Assembly: GCA_029204225.1 (NCBI GenBank)
Contig: CM055095.1
Coordinates: 58,738,865 to 58,802,864, forward strand
DNA from: Diphasiastrum complanatum
Lineage: Eukaryota > Streptophyta > Lycopodiopsida > Lycopodiales > Lycopodiaceae
Reading direction: 5' to 3'
DNA: 64,000 bases
Shown here one piece after another: positions 36,771 to 46,137 of this stretch; positions within the stretch are counted from its first letter, which is position 1; each line of letters begins with the position of its first letter. Under the pieces are notes generated by a model. It saw only the letters and a list, made by a program, of their open reading frames with translations, was not told the origin of the DNA and searched no databases. The position numbers and the translations under genes were made by a program.

Positions 36771-37010
36771 CTAACTTATTTCAGTTTTCTCTTTCCCTCT
36801 GTGTAGCTGGTGGTTAAGCTACTGATATTGTACCCTCAACAGAGCTGGAGGTTAAGCTTTGTCTTTCTCTCTGTTTTCTAGAGCTGGTTTAGCTGTTAGG
36901 AATAAGTCCTACGTGGACAATGCTCCTTCTTTTTTGATGTATTTTCTACTTGTCTTATGTGCCCTCGGGTACTTGACAGACATTAATATGATAATTCTAA
37001 TTCTAATTTT

Positions 37011-37265
37011 GATTCTCTCTCTCTCACGCACACACACACAGAAGCACGCAAATCCAATCTCCCCCTACCCTAAACCCTAAACCCTAAACCCTAAACCCCA
37101 AACCCAAGCACTCACACACACACTGTGCGCACACACAAATCCTCCCTCTCTCCGTCCCTCACACTCTCTATCTCTTCCTCTCTCTCTCTCACACACAGAT
37201 CACCACACACAACTGTATGCACACAGATATCTTTTCACACACACACACACAACTCATCACACACA
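37011..37265. repeat. (CT)n/(CA)n-rich tract with telomere-type repeats
   Basis: CTCTCTCACGCACACACAC follows the LINE tail. About four CCCTAAA units lie at 37069-37096, followed by mixed CACACA and CTCTCT stretches. No gene. Confidence 0.8.
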
Positions 37266-37277
37266 CCCACACAAACA

Positions 37278-37280
<3 letters not shown>

Positions 37281-37355
<75 letters not shown>
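37281..37355. repeat. (CT)n microsatellite
   Basis: About 37 CT units, pure. Confidence 0.95.
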
Positions 37356-37358
<3 letters not shown>

Positions 37359-37908
37359 GCCCTCTTTCGCTGCAGTCTCGGGTTCTGCGGACTGTCTGCA
37401 GGGCCCGCATCCTTTTGTTTTTTTTTTTATTTAAAAAAAACCGCGCCCGGACGCTGGACGCGTCCAGCCCTAGATGGCTGCTTAAAAAAATGACAGTATA
37501 TGTGATGTTATCCTGATACAACGGTTGAATATATACATAGTTGTTTTTTGTGCAACGCGAGCCTGGTCATGTAAGATGCAATGTTTGTAATTTTTTTAAA
37601 TGCAGATGTATTACATGTGTTTATTCAATGTCGTTTGGGGTGTAGGGGTGATTGCTGTGCTCATGATGTAGGTGCATCTATGTGAAGCTAGCATTCACTT
37701 CAAACGAAATTAAATGAAAATAGGATTCACACACGCACATAGAATTCTTCAACATAAAATAAAGCATCACATGTACAGAGCGACATACGCACAATGTGCA
37801 GCAAATAATGTAGGCCAAACACTGTATATAATGTGAAAAATCATCTGAGTACAATGGTAGACCGACTGCTAGAGACAAACTACTGAAACTAAAACAATAG
37901 AGCCACAA

Positions 37909-40900
37909 TCAATGCTCTGGCTCTGACTTAGACGAATGCTCTGGAGACAACTCAGGGCCCCGAGCTGACTCTCGCAGCCGATATCTCTGCCTGTCTGGAA
38001 CTGGCATGGGCTGTGTATCCGAGGGGGAAGACTCGTCATCCTCATCCTCCCAATCAGCCTCCGCATCAGCCCCCAAGCAGGCCAAACCAACAACACCTGC
38101 TCCAACTGGCTGTGATACTGCACCTCTACCTGTACCTGGAGCCCTGCGTGGTCGTCCTCTCCTCCCTGGCAGTTTCTGTGCCTTGCCTTTCTTGTTCGGT
38201 GCACCCTTGGGCCTGCCTGGTCTCTTGCGGACAAGAGGAGCTGTCAATGCCTCGTCACCCCCATGCAAATCACCTGGCTGGCTAGGCTGGGCCCAAGCTG
38301 AGGCCGGCTGGGATAGGGAAGCAAAAGAGGGAACTCCCTGTGCAACTGAGCGAGGAGGATGAGCTCGTGGAGTGTGTGCCCGTGGGGCTGCTGCAGGTGG
38401 AGGAACTGGCTGTGCAGGAGGCGAGTACAGTGGCGATATGTACTGAAAGGGGCGCTGTGGTGGCCGGTACTGGTACATCCTGGGTGCTGCCAAAGGAGGA
38501 GGATGTGACGTGGGTGCTGCCACTGGAGGAGACACTGTGGATGTGGGCGCTGCAAGAGAAAACCTGGGCACAGATGGTGGCCTGCCATGGAGACCTGGTG
38601 CTGCAGAAGTGGACGGCGATGGAGGGGATGCAGGCCTAAATGGCATCGGTGGCACTGGAGGAGCTGTGCGACGCACATACACCCTCTGAGGAGCTGGAGG
38701 AACTGTAGGCACCTCATGCGGCTGCTCTGGCTGGGACTCTGTGTGTGGCATGCTGGCAAGAGATGATGGGGGCGCCCTGACACTCAGCATCTGCAAGGCC
38801 TCTGAATCCAATGTGGCAACCAAGTCGGCCAGCTGGGCATCCGAATACAAATGCTCTGGGCTCTGGGACTCATCCTGTGCACCAGCCTCTAAATCATCCT
38901 GTGCACCGACCTCTGAATCATCCTGTGCACCAACCCCTGAATCAACCCAAGCCTCATCCCGTGCCTCATCATGTGCACCCTGTAGACCCTGCATGGCCTC
39001 CCAATCTGTGCAATGAAAGTCATCAGGTGCCTCCTCTGGTGTGCTGTCGTAGTAACGGCCATGACTCTGTGCTGCACGCATCCAAACATCTGCGGGACCA
39101 GCATCTAAACCACTCTGCCCTCTATCAAGAGCCTCCTCCATCATGTCGACATAGGTAGGTATGCCACTGCCCCCCCCCTGTGTGCCCTGCCTGTCTGCCG
39201 GTATAACCTGTGCCATGTGTCCCACCTCTGCCACGTGATGCACCTGTGACCCCTGCCCGTGGCGTGTGCCCTGCACCTGTATAATCTGCCTCATCCCTCT
39301 CTGGTCTGGCAAACACAACCCGAATGGGCTCATCCTCATCATGCTCATCCTCTGACACTGGCTCATCTGCCTCATACAATGGGGGCTCTCTGTGCTCAAG
39401 CCCAAGCTCTCTCTCTCTCTCATCTCGGCAAGCTCCCTCTCTCTCTCTGCCATCAACTGTGTGCCCAGGTCATCTGCAGGCATGGGATGGGTGCTGTCCG
39501 TAGGCAAGTCAACCTGGCGCTCCAAATCAGATATCTTCGTCTGCAAGGTTTAAAATTTGCATGTCAGAGAGACAACTTTTTCAAGAAATGAAATCAACAT
39601 ACCAGGAGTCAACCAACATGCTATGAAAGATTAGCTTATCACCTGCAATGCGCTCGTAATGGTCGGAAGCCTCCTGGCGAGACGTGCGTTGGTGCTACAG
39701 AACACCAACCGCTCCAACTGACTCACTGACAACCGGTTTCTTCTCCTCGTGTGAATCAGTGCCCATGTGCTCCAATTACGCTCACACACAGAGGCAGCAC
39801 AGTCCTGTGGTGCGTGCATTGAAATACTTCAGCACATTGTGGCAAAGGTGAAACTTCAACGAAACACAAAAAATGGAGGATAAAATGAGATGCATACCTG
39901 AGAAAGGACACGCAGTGCAAGACGCTGTATAGATGGGTATGTGCTACCGAACATGGTCCACCAGGTAATGGGTAGCTGCCTCCTCTCTGGATCCTGGGCA
40001 GCCGGGTGGCCGAATGTGCCCATGCCGAAACGAAATGCAGCGAGCTCCTCCATGAGCCTGATAGGATCCAAACCTATGTGTGGACCCACCCTGTGAATGT
40101 ACTGAAGCCAATCGGCCTCGAGCTCCCTGTCTGCGATCTGTGTCGGAGAGAGGAAGAGGGGATGCAGCATGTGTGCAACGTTGTGGATACTCCTGTGGAA
40201 GTAGTTCCATCGCGTCTCCCATATGAACTTCAGCTCTGTCATCCTGCAGGTGAGGGGCATGTGGTTTAGGGCATTACGAAAAAGCTTAACATTGACAGAA
40301 AAACAAACTAGCAAGTACTGAAAAGATAAAGGTCAATTGCAACACTGTACCGCTTACCTCTCTGGCTGCAAGATGGGCAGCTGCAGGAACTGTCCAATCC
40401 GGTCCATGAGCTCATACACCAGTCCAAGTGTCGACCCCTCGCTGTCAGCCATGCGGAGCACAATGTAGAGTGGTCGAAGCAGTCCTGACAATGTCTGTGC
40501 ATCCCTCCAGAACAGGTCTCCCCTCACCGTGGAAGAAAAGTGCTCCCCATCCTCAGTGTGCGGAAATGTACTGGCACCCCAAAGATCACTGGCAACCATC
40601 TGTAGAAGCTGGGCCCTGCACCTGATCAAACGGTCGATGACCACCAAGTCGAATGCAAAGCGCGTGGGGGCTGGCTTACGGAGGTCCAGATGGCTAAACA
40701 CCCGAAACATGGCAAGAACACGCCTCTTTCTGGTGACAAAAGTCACCAGGAAGAGGGCCTCCCGGACGATGGCTCTAACCCAGGGAAGTGCTCCAATGTC
40801 CCCCATCAAAAGGTCTATGCCGTGGGCTGCACAGGGGGTATGAACAATATGAGGGAACTCGGCCTCTAGCAGTACACCCATCTGAATGCAGTTCGTGGCA

Positions 40901-42227
40901 TTGTCCGTCACCACCGTGACGACATGCTGTGGGCCTATGGCTAGGATGGAAGACCTGATGACATCAAACATGAACTCTGCAGATATGACTCTCCCCCCCC
41001 TGCTGCAATCCACTGCCCTCAAAAACTGTGTGCCCATGCAGCTGGAGACCAGTATGTTGAGGATCGGCCTCCTCCTGACATCAGTCCAGCCATCGGACAT
41101 GATGCTGCAACCGTAAGTGGCCCAGTGCCGACGCAGAGGCTCCATCTCTCTAGACAAGGACTCGACCCTATCCCTCAGCATGTGTGTGCGGACAACCTCT
41201 GAACTAGGGACTCTCCAGCTAGGGCTGACAGACTGTGCAAGGCGGAAGGCCCTTCTGAAGGGCTCAGAGTCGGTGATGGCAAAGGGCAGGTTCAGCTCGT
41301 AAACCAGACTGGCCACGGCCTGTGTGGCCTCTCTGTCCATGTGCGGCTGATGCGCGCCGCGAATGGTCTGCTGCACGAGGGCTCTCCCTGGTGGACGACG
41401 GGTGGTGGACCTCCAGCACGGTGCACCAACCGTGACGGGAATGGACGATGACGCGACAGGCTGGGCGCTGGTGGATGCATCGGCTGTAGACGTGGAATGG
41501 GGAGAGTGGGATGCACTGGCAGGGATGGGTGCAGCAGCATAGGTGGGGTGCACTGGTGGAGGGGCAACATCTGGCATGGGGTACGAAAACTGCTGGCTGA
41601 GGAGGTCATCCGGATGGGAAGGGAAGGAAGAAGGGATCTCTTCCACATCCTCGAAGGCACAGTACCATCCTGGGCCTGCTCGGGTGGCGGAGAGTCCATG
41701 AGAAAGTCGTAGACTGGTGGAGTGCGAGCAACAGTGGGTGGTGGTGGAACCGCAGTGGCAACTGTCGGACGCGATGGGACGGGATCCACCGGAATCTGAG
41801 CAGATGGGGGTGCATGAGGCAGAGCTGTCTGAGGGGCAAAGGGACCAGAGGAGGATGCACTCCCTCTCCTCGTGCGTGCCAGCCAAGCAGGCAGCAACTC
41901 TGGGTTAGTCACATAAGGAGCGGTGCAAAATCGGAGAACGCCCTCCGAAATGGTGTTCTCCCCTGCCACGAGCCGCGGCCCGTAGGTGTCCAGTAGTCGC
42001 TGCCTGTCGGGGACGGTCATGCTGCCACAAGGGGCAGCATTCAAGGTGGCACCATTTTTGGCGCGTGCACCGAGCAGATGGCCTTTAAGGCGAGTGAGGG
42101 ATGCAGCAAACTCGACGAGACAGTATCGGCAGCGCACGATCTTCTGACCGGTCTTGTTGGCCTTGTCGGCAACCCGCCTGACAATGTCTACCTCGTCCCA
42201 CAGACCGGAAAGGTCGGATTGCACCAT
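37909..42227 (-). pseudogene. hAT transposase, copy A (4 exons, frameshifted)
   Basis: Exons (minus strand) are 42227-40358, 40243-39898, 39804-39643 and 39540-37909, all with GT-AG introns of 93-114 bp. Exon 1 has a BED zinc finger (CRYCLVEFAASLTRLKGHLL), a proline-rich linker and a DUF659-type RNase H core with SIMSDGWTD (first catalytic Asp) and VVTDNATNC (second). Exon 2 carries FIWETRWNYFHR. Exon 3 has CERNWSTWALIHTRRRNRL (catalytic Glu and hAT dimerisation region). Exon 4 is a long Pro/acidic tail with two AT-hooks (RKRPGRPKG, GRRGRPRR; 38142-38230). Lesions relative to copy B are a 4-bp deletion near 41660 and paired +2/+1 indels in exon 4 at (CT)n and C runs near 39415 and 39175. Catalytic residues are all present but the frame is broken. 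Confidence 0.85.
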
Positions 42228-42439
42228 TGCAGATGAAACGAGGGATGGATTGCTGGAAAAAAAACAGCAGGGTTCACTGTTGGAGAGACGCTGAAAATGG
42301 GCGAGTGCAGGGCAAAGGAAATCAGATGCAAGGCAGGGCGTTGCGTGGGCGATGGGCGACGCAAGGAATCAAAGGCAGGCAAGAAAAACCAGCAGCGATG
42401 GCAGGGCGGAGAGGGCTCAAAACAATTTCAGAGGAAATG

Positions 42440-42720
42440 CGAGGGGGGCGGGTAGGTTTAGGTAAAAAAAAATTAAAAAAAATATTCAATAATAAATATA
42501 TTATTATATTGTGGTACCGCGGTACCATCATGGTACCGGTACCAGTATGGTCCCGCGGTACCGGGATCCGCGGTACCCAGTACCGCGGGACCTATGATAT
42601 ATATATATATATATATATATATCATAGTGGCCTCTGGTACTGCTGGTATGGTACCGCCGGTACGGTACCGCCCTGGGATACGCGGTACCAGGGCGGCACC
42701 ATTTTTTATATATTTTTTTT
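42440..42720. repeat. GGTACC-rich palindromic junction of hAT copy A
   Basis: Repeated GGTACC, CCGCGGTACC and GGATCC motifs lie on both sides of the (TA)n at 42597-42622. It reads as right terminus, spacer and left terminus of the family joined tail to head, and would form an extended hairpin. Confidence 0.85.
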
Positions 42721-42974
42721 CATATTTTTAATATTGTTTTGCCTTTACCTACCAAAATAGGTCAAAAAAATGGAAAAAAAAAGGGTTCTGGGTGTACAAA
42801 AAGAGGGTACAGTACATGTTGCAGGGGACTGGTGCAACAGCACATGGGCACTGTGGGTGAGCAGACCATGGGGCCAATGGGAGAGCGACACAAAGGGGGG
42901 AGCATCACATGGGGGCAGGTACAGAGGCACATGGAGGGATGATGTGGATCCACATGGCCGATCATGCTGTGGAG

Positions 42975-42981
42975 ATAAATA
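42975..42981 (+). promoter_or_regulatory. TATA-like element before small ORF, copy A
   Basis: ATAAATA lies about 170 bp upstream of the ORF start at 43147. The same string is in copy B at 52475-52481. Position and conservation suggest a promoter; there is no direct evidence. Confidence 0.35.
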
Positions 42982-43146
42982 AGCACTCATAATGCCATTG
43001 TGATTGGCATTTTCAGAGGCTGTGAGAGAGCTAGTGATAGACAGTGAGAGAGCAAGTGAGAGCCGGTGACAGGCTGTGAGAGGCTATTTGAGAGCCAGGG
43101 TGCGGTGAGAGGGTGTTCAAGGACCAGGGTGCTGTGATGAGAAGGG

Positions 43147-43491
43147 ATGGCAGAGCGCATACCACCGAAGCCCGAGGGCGAAGCCAGGAGGAAGCTCGAG
43201 GAAGATATCTGAAGGCACAACGAAAGACATCGGAAGCAAGAGGCAGACATTGCAGAGATGCTACGACAGACTCGGGAGAGACACCCAGAGCTGCAGATCC
43301 CCGCCCCCGCTGTGGCCCCTGCCCCCGCTGTCGAGCTGGATTTGGATGAGTAGATCGGAATGAACTTCACACAACGGCAGCTCATCATGGTCAGGGAAAG
43401 GGCGGCCAAACGTCGAGCTAACTAGGAGGCAGAGCGAGAGCGACAGAACAATGCACCTGACGAGGGCGAGGAGTCGGTGGAGGATCAGTAG
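43147..43491 (+). pseudogene. hAT small accessory ORF, copy A (three stops)
   Basis: The 115-codon homologue of the intact ORF at 52655-53020. Three codons that are CGA, CAG and CAG in copy B are TGA, TAG and TAG here. All three are C-to-T changes in CpG or CpHpG context, as expected from deamination of methylated cytosine. It lacks the 21-bp duplication-like insert (AARANRE) found in copy B. Confidence 0.8.
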
Positions 43492-43580
43492 GCATGTTTA
43501 GAATAGATAAGGTCCAGCCGTATGTGGTGGACTGTTGCTATGTTATTTTCGGCAGTTTAGGGTGCGGCAAATAACTAGAT

Positions 43581-43840
43581 AGCATCTGTGTCAGGCTTTC
43601 CCGCGTGAACGAGTTTCCAGAAGAGAACAAACTTTTGTACGAGCTTTATCATCAAATGTGGTTTAGGGTTTCAGCAGTGTAGATCTTAAGTGTGATGAAA
43701 TCGACCTCTTCGATTTATACCACCGCATAGTCTTGGCAAATATTTGCTTGCGTTCAAATTCATCTCTGACTATGTATGTTCATATTTACCTCTCAGAATG
43801 CAATGCAGTGAAGGGTGGAATTTGATTCAGAAAGGGAAGT
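43581..43840. other. No gene recognised
   Basis: Right flank of hAT copy A leading into the tandem-repeat array. Confidence 0.4.
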
Positions 43841-44340
43841 GAATGCTCACCAATAGAATGACTCGCTCAAGACCAGAAGATTTGGGAGAAGTGAATGCTC
43901 ACCAGAAGAGTGACAAGCAAATGAAGACCACAGGTTTCTGGGAGAAATGAATGCTCACCAGAAGAGTGACAGGCTCTCAAGACCACAAGTTTTTGGGATA
44001 GGTGAATGCTCGCCAGAAGAGTGTCAAGCTCTCAAGGCCACAAGTCTCTTGGAGAAATGAATGCTCACCAGAAGAGTGACAATACGAAAACTATGTAACG
44101 ATGCGCTCAAGACCAGAAAATTTGGGAGAAGTGTATGCTCACCAGAAGAGTGACGAGCAAATGAAGACCACAGGTTTCTGGGAGAAATGAATGCTCACCA
44201 AAAGAGTGACAGGCTCTCAAGACCACAAGTTGTTGGGATAGGTGAATGCTCGCCAGAAGAGTGTCAAGCTCTCAAGGCCACAAGTCTCTGGGAGAAATGA
44301 ATGCTCACCAGAAGAGTGACAATACGGAAACTATGTAACG
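43841..44340. repeat. Higher-order tandem repeat, 240-bp period
   Basis: Monomers beginning G(A/T)ATGCTC(A/G)CCAGAAGAGTG start at about 43841, 43893, 43949, 44004, 44059, 44132, 44189, 44244 and 44299. Spacings of 55-56 bp plus one 74-bp unit repeat as a group, so 43949/44189, 44004/44244 and 44059/44299 are each exactly 240 bp apart. Each 240-bp unit has four monomers and ends with an ACTATGTAACGATG spacer. Confidence 0.9.
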
Positions 44341-44680
44341 ATGTGCTCCCCGGATGAACCTCAACAGCTTACTAATTACTACCCTAAACTGTGCCATGAA
44401 CTGCAGGGAACCACAGGACCTAAACACTACTATGTCTTATATTATGAGATCGGGTTCTCCCCGGATGAACTTCAACAGCTTACCAATTACGATTGCAAAG
44501 CTGTGTCATTCACTGCAGGGAACCGGAAGACCTGCACACCACTATGTCTTTTGTGATGAGATCGGTTTAGGGTTTACGGTTGTACTTCAACAGCTTACCA
44601 ATTAATAGGCATAACTGTGTGGAGCACGAAAGGGAACGTAGAAGACCTGCACACTACTATGTCAATTCCAAATCTTTCTA
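44341..44680. repeat. Three tandem units of about 112 bp
   Basis: Units start near 44341, 44452 and 44564. Shared blocks are CTCCCCGGATGAAC (first two), TCAACAGCTTAC(C/T)AATTA, and GACCTGCACAC(C/T)ACTATGTC (diverged in the first unit). The array directly continues the 240-bp array. Confidence 0.85.
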
Positions 44681-45170
44681 GGTACCGACTGACGAAGTGT
44701 CCATGAAGCCCTGTTCAACATCGAACTTCGGAAGGACGTTATGGGCTGACCGTCGGTCCGTTCCTTGTCTTGTCTGTTCCCACAGATTCCTATCGAGCTT
44801 GTCCACTGGCCGAAACAAACGGCACCTCAAACGGGTCCCGTTTGGAGAAACAGGGCCGTCGGACGGAAAGCTGCAAAACTAGTCCATTTCGCGAGACCTA
44901 ATTGCATAACTCTCCCATTGAAAGGCCGTTTTGACGAAATGATACCCGAATCGTGCAAGGCCAAGTCCGTTAGGATCGTATCGGGTTCACAAACCTGCGG
45001 ACTGTATTCCTAGACCATTTTGGTCCAAGAATCATGATCTCTACACAAGTTTGAATGTATGCTAAAAAAGTGCTGCTTTGATCCTGAATCTGCAGATTGT
45101 GCTTTGGTCATGTTGTTTTTGTGTTTTGCTCTAGCTTCCATTCGTTGTTTGTATGGTTATGGCCGTTATG
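44681..45170. other. No gene recognised
   Basis: Moderately GC-rich sequence without a recognisable domain; probably the remainder of the repeat or the 3' side of the BED-finger fragment. Confidence 0.4.
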
Positions 45171-45174
45171 GAGG

Positions 45175-45341
45175 TCATGTCTTTCGCTTGTGGTAGCGTC
45201 CCCCTGTGGGCTGAGTACGCAATCCTCCCAAATGTGCTCGTACCCGAGACGCGTTCCCTCCCAACTCTTTATGACAAAAAGGGCAACGCCACTTTTTGTC
45301 GGGCAACATCTCCACCTCGTTCCAAATGAAGAAGCAGCCAT
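45175..45341 (-). pseudogene. Isolated BED zinc-finger exon of another hAT
   Basis: The frame read leftward encodes EVEMLPDKKWRCPFCHKELG followed by GNASRVRAHLGG: a W-x-C-x2-C...H-x-x-G BED finger, the usual first exon of plant hAT transposases. The sequence differs clearly from the BED finger of copies A and B. The N-terminal part is translated (CT)n repeat and is not real coding. No downstream transposase exon was found to the left. Confidence 0.6.
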
Positions 45342-45667
45342 CTCTCTCTCTCTCTCTCTCGCTCACTCTCCCTTTCTCCCTCTCTCTCTCTCTCAAACAC
45401 ACACACACACCCTAAACGCTAAATCCAATATCTCTCTCTCCTGAACCCTAAACCCAAGCACACACACCTAAACCCTAAACTCACACACACAACTCCTCCC
45501 TCTCACTCACTCTCTCTCTCTCTCACACACACACACAAGACAACACAAACCATCACACACACACACACACACATCACCACCTTTCACACACACAAATCAC
45601 AACACGCACACACACCCACATGCACACACACACACACCCTCTCTCATTCTCTCTCTCACTCACCATG

Positions 45668-45736
<69 letters not shown>

Positions 45737-45742
45737 CGCGCG
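45342..45742. repeat. Compound microsatellite (CT)n/(CA)n/(CG)n
   Basis: CT and CA runs alternate with CCCTAAA-type strings (45409-45480). A pure (CT)n at 45672-45720 passes directly into (CG)11 at 45721-45742. Confidence 0.95.
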
Positions 45743-45763
45743 TTTGGTGGGCATGGGTCTATC

Positions 45764-46121
45764 TATAATAGATCCTAACACCACAGTAGGGCAAACACTA
45801 ACTGATCCACCCAACCTTGCCTACTCCCTCATATAGAGTAAGCCCCTCCTAGCCCAGTGTGAGGACTGATAGCATGCTACTGCCAAGTGTCGGCCACGTG
45901 GCACTGACATGGCCGACTCCACGTCGGGACCCAACTGGGAGCCCTATCCTGCTGACAGGGTCCCTAGGCTGTGTTAGGCCCATCATGGCTATGGACCGTG
46001 CTGGGGCACACTACTCACATTGTCTTGCCCTGTTGGTCATGTACACTGGACACGACCCTGACTGTGGTATCTGACCTATCTGTGTTCTCTAGGGTTCGGC
46101 ACTGGTTACGAGCTCGTAACA
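45764..46121 (-). repeat. 3' LTR of chromovirus
   Basis: On the minus strand it begins TGTTACGAGCTCG directly after the polypurine tract and ends TATTATA. It has the same 358-bp length as the solo LTR at 33476-33833. Confidence 0.9.
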
Positions 46122-46137
46122 CTCCCTCCCCCTTAAG
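46122..46137 (-). promoter_or_regulatory. Polypurine tract
   Basis: Minus-strand CTTAAGGGGGAGGGAG immediately precedes the 3' LTR. It is the plus-strand priming site of the element. Confidence 0.85.

Larger units (their letters stand above)
37470..43580 (-). mobile_element. hAT element copy A, circularly permuted
   Basis: Segment 37476-42596 (transposase gene plus right GGTACC-rich end) matches 53111-58173 of copy B. Segment 42623-43580 (left end plus small ORF) matches 52007-53110. The two termini (CCTATG at 42591-42596, CATAGTGG at 42623) face each other across a 26-bp (TA)n. The outer breakpoints are both CTAGAT (37470-37475 and 43575-43580), the same hexamer that sits at the corresponding internal position of copy B (53105-53110). 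Transposase reads leftward, the same sense as PPR4. Confidence 0.8.

Noticed and set aside
37069-37100. Chromosome end
   Set aside because: Only about four CCCTAAA units are present, and they are followed by tens of kilobases of further sequence.
37125-37521. Ser/Leu- or Arg/Glu-repeat ORFs at 37125-37521
   Set aside because: They are translations of the (CT)n/(CA)n microsatellites on either strand.
38006-39591. Several + strand ORFs over the hAT exon 4
   Set aside because: They lie antisense to the transposase tail and arise from its GC-rich codon composition. The minus frame carries the AT-hooks and splice sites.
43841-44340. Regular repeats suggesting a CRISPR array
   Set aside because: Monomers are contiguous and themselves related, without unique spacers, and the sequence is a plant nuclear region. 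It is a tandem satellite-like array.
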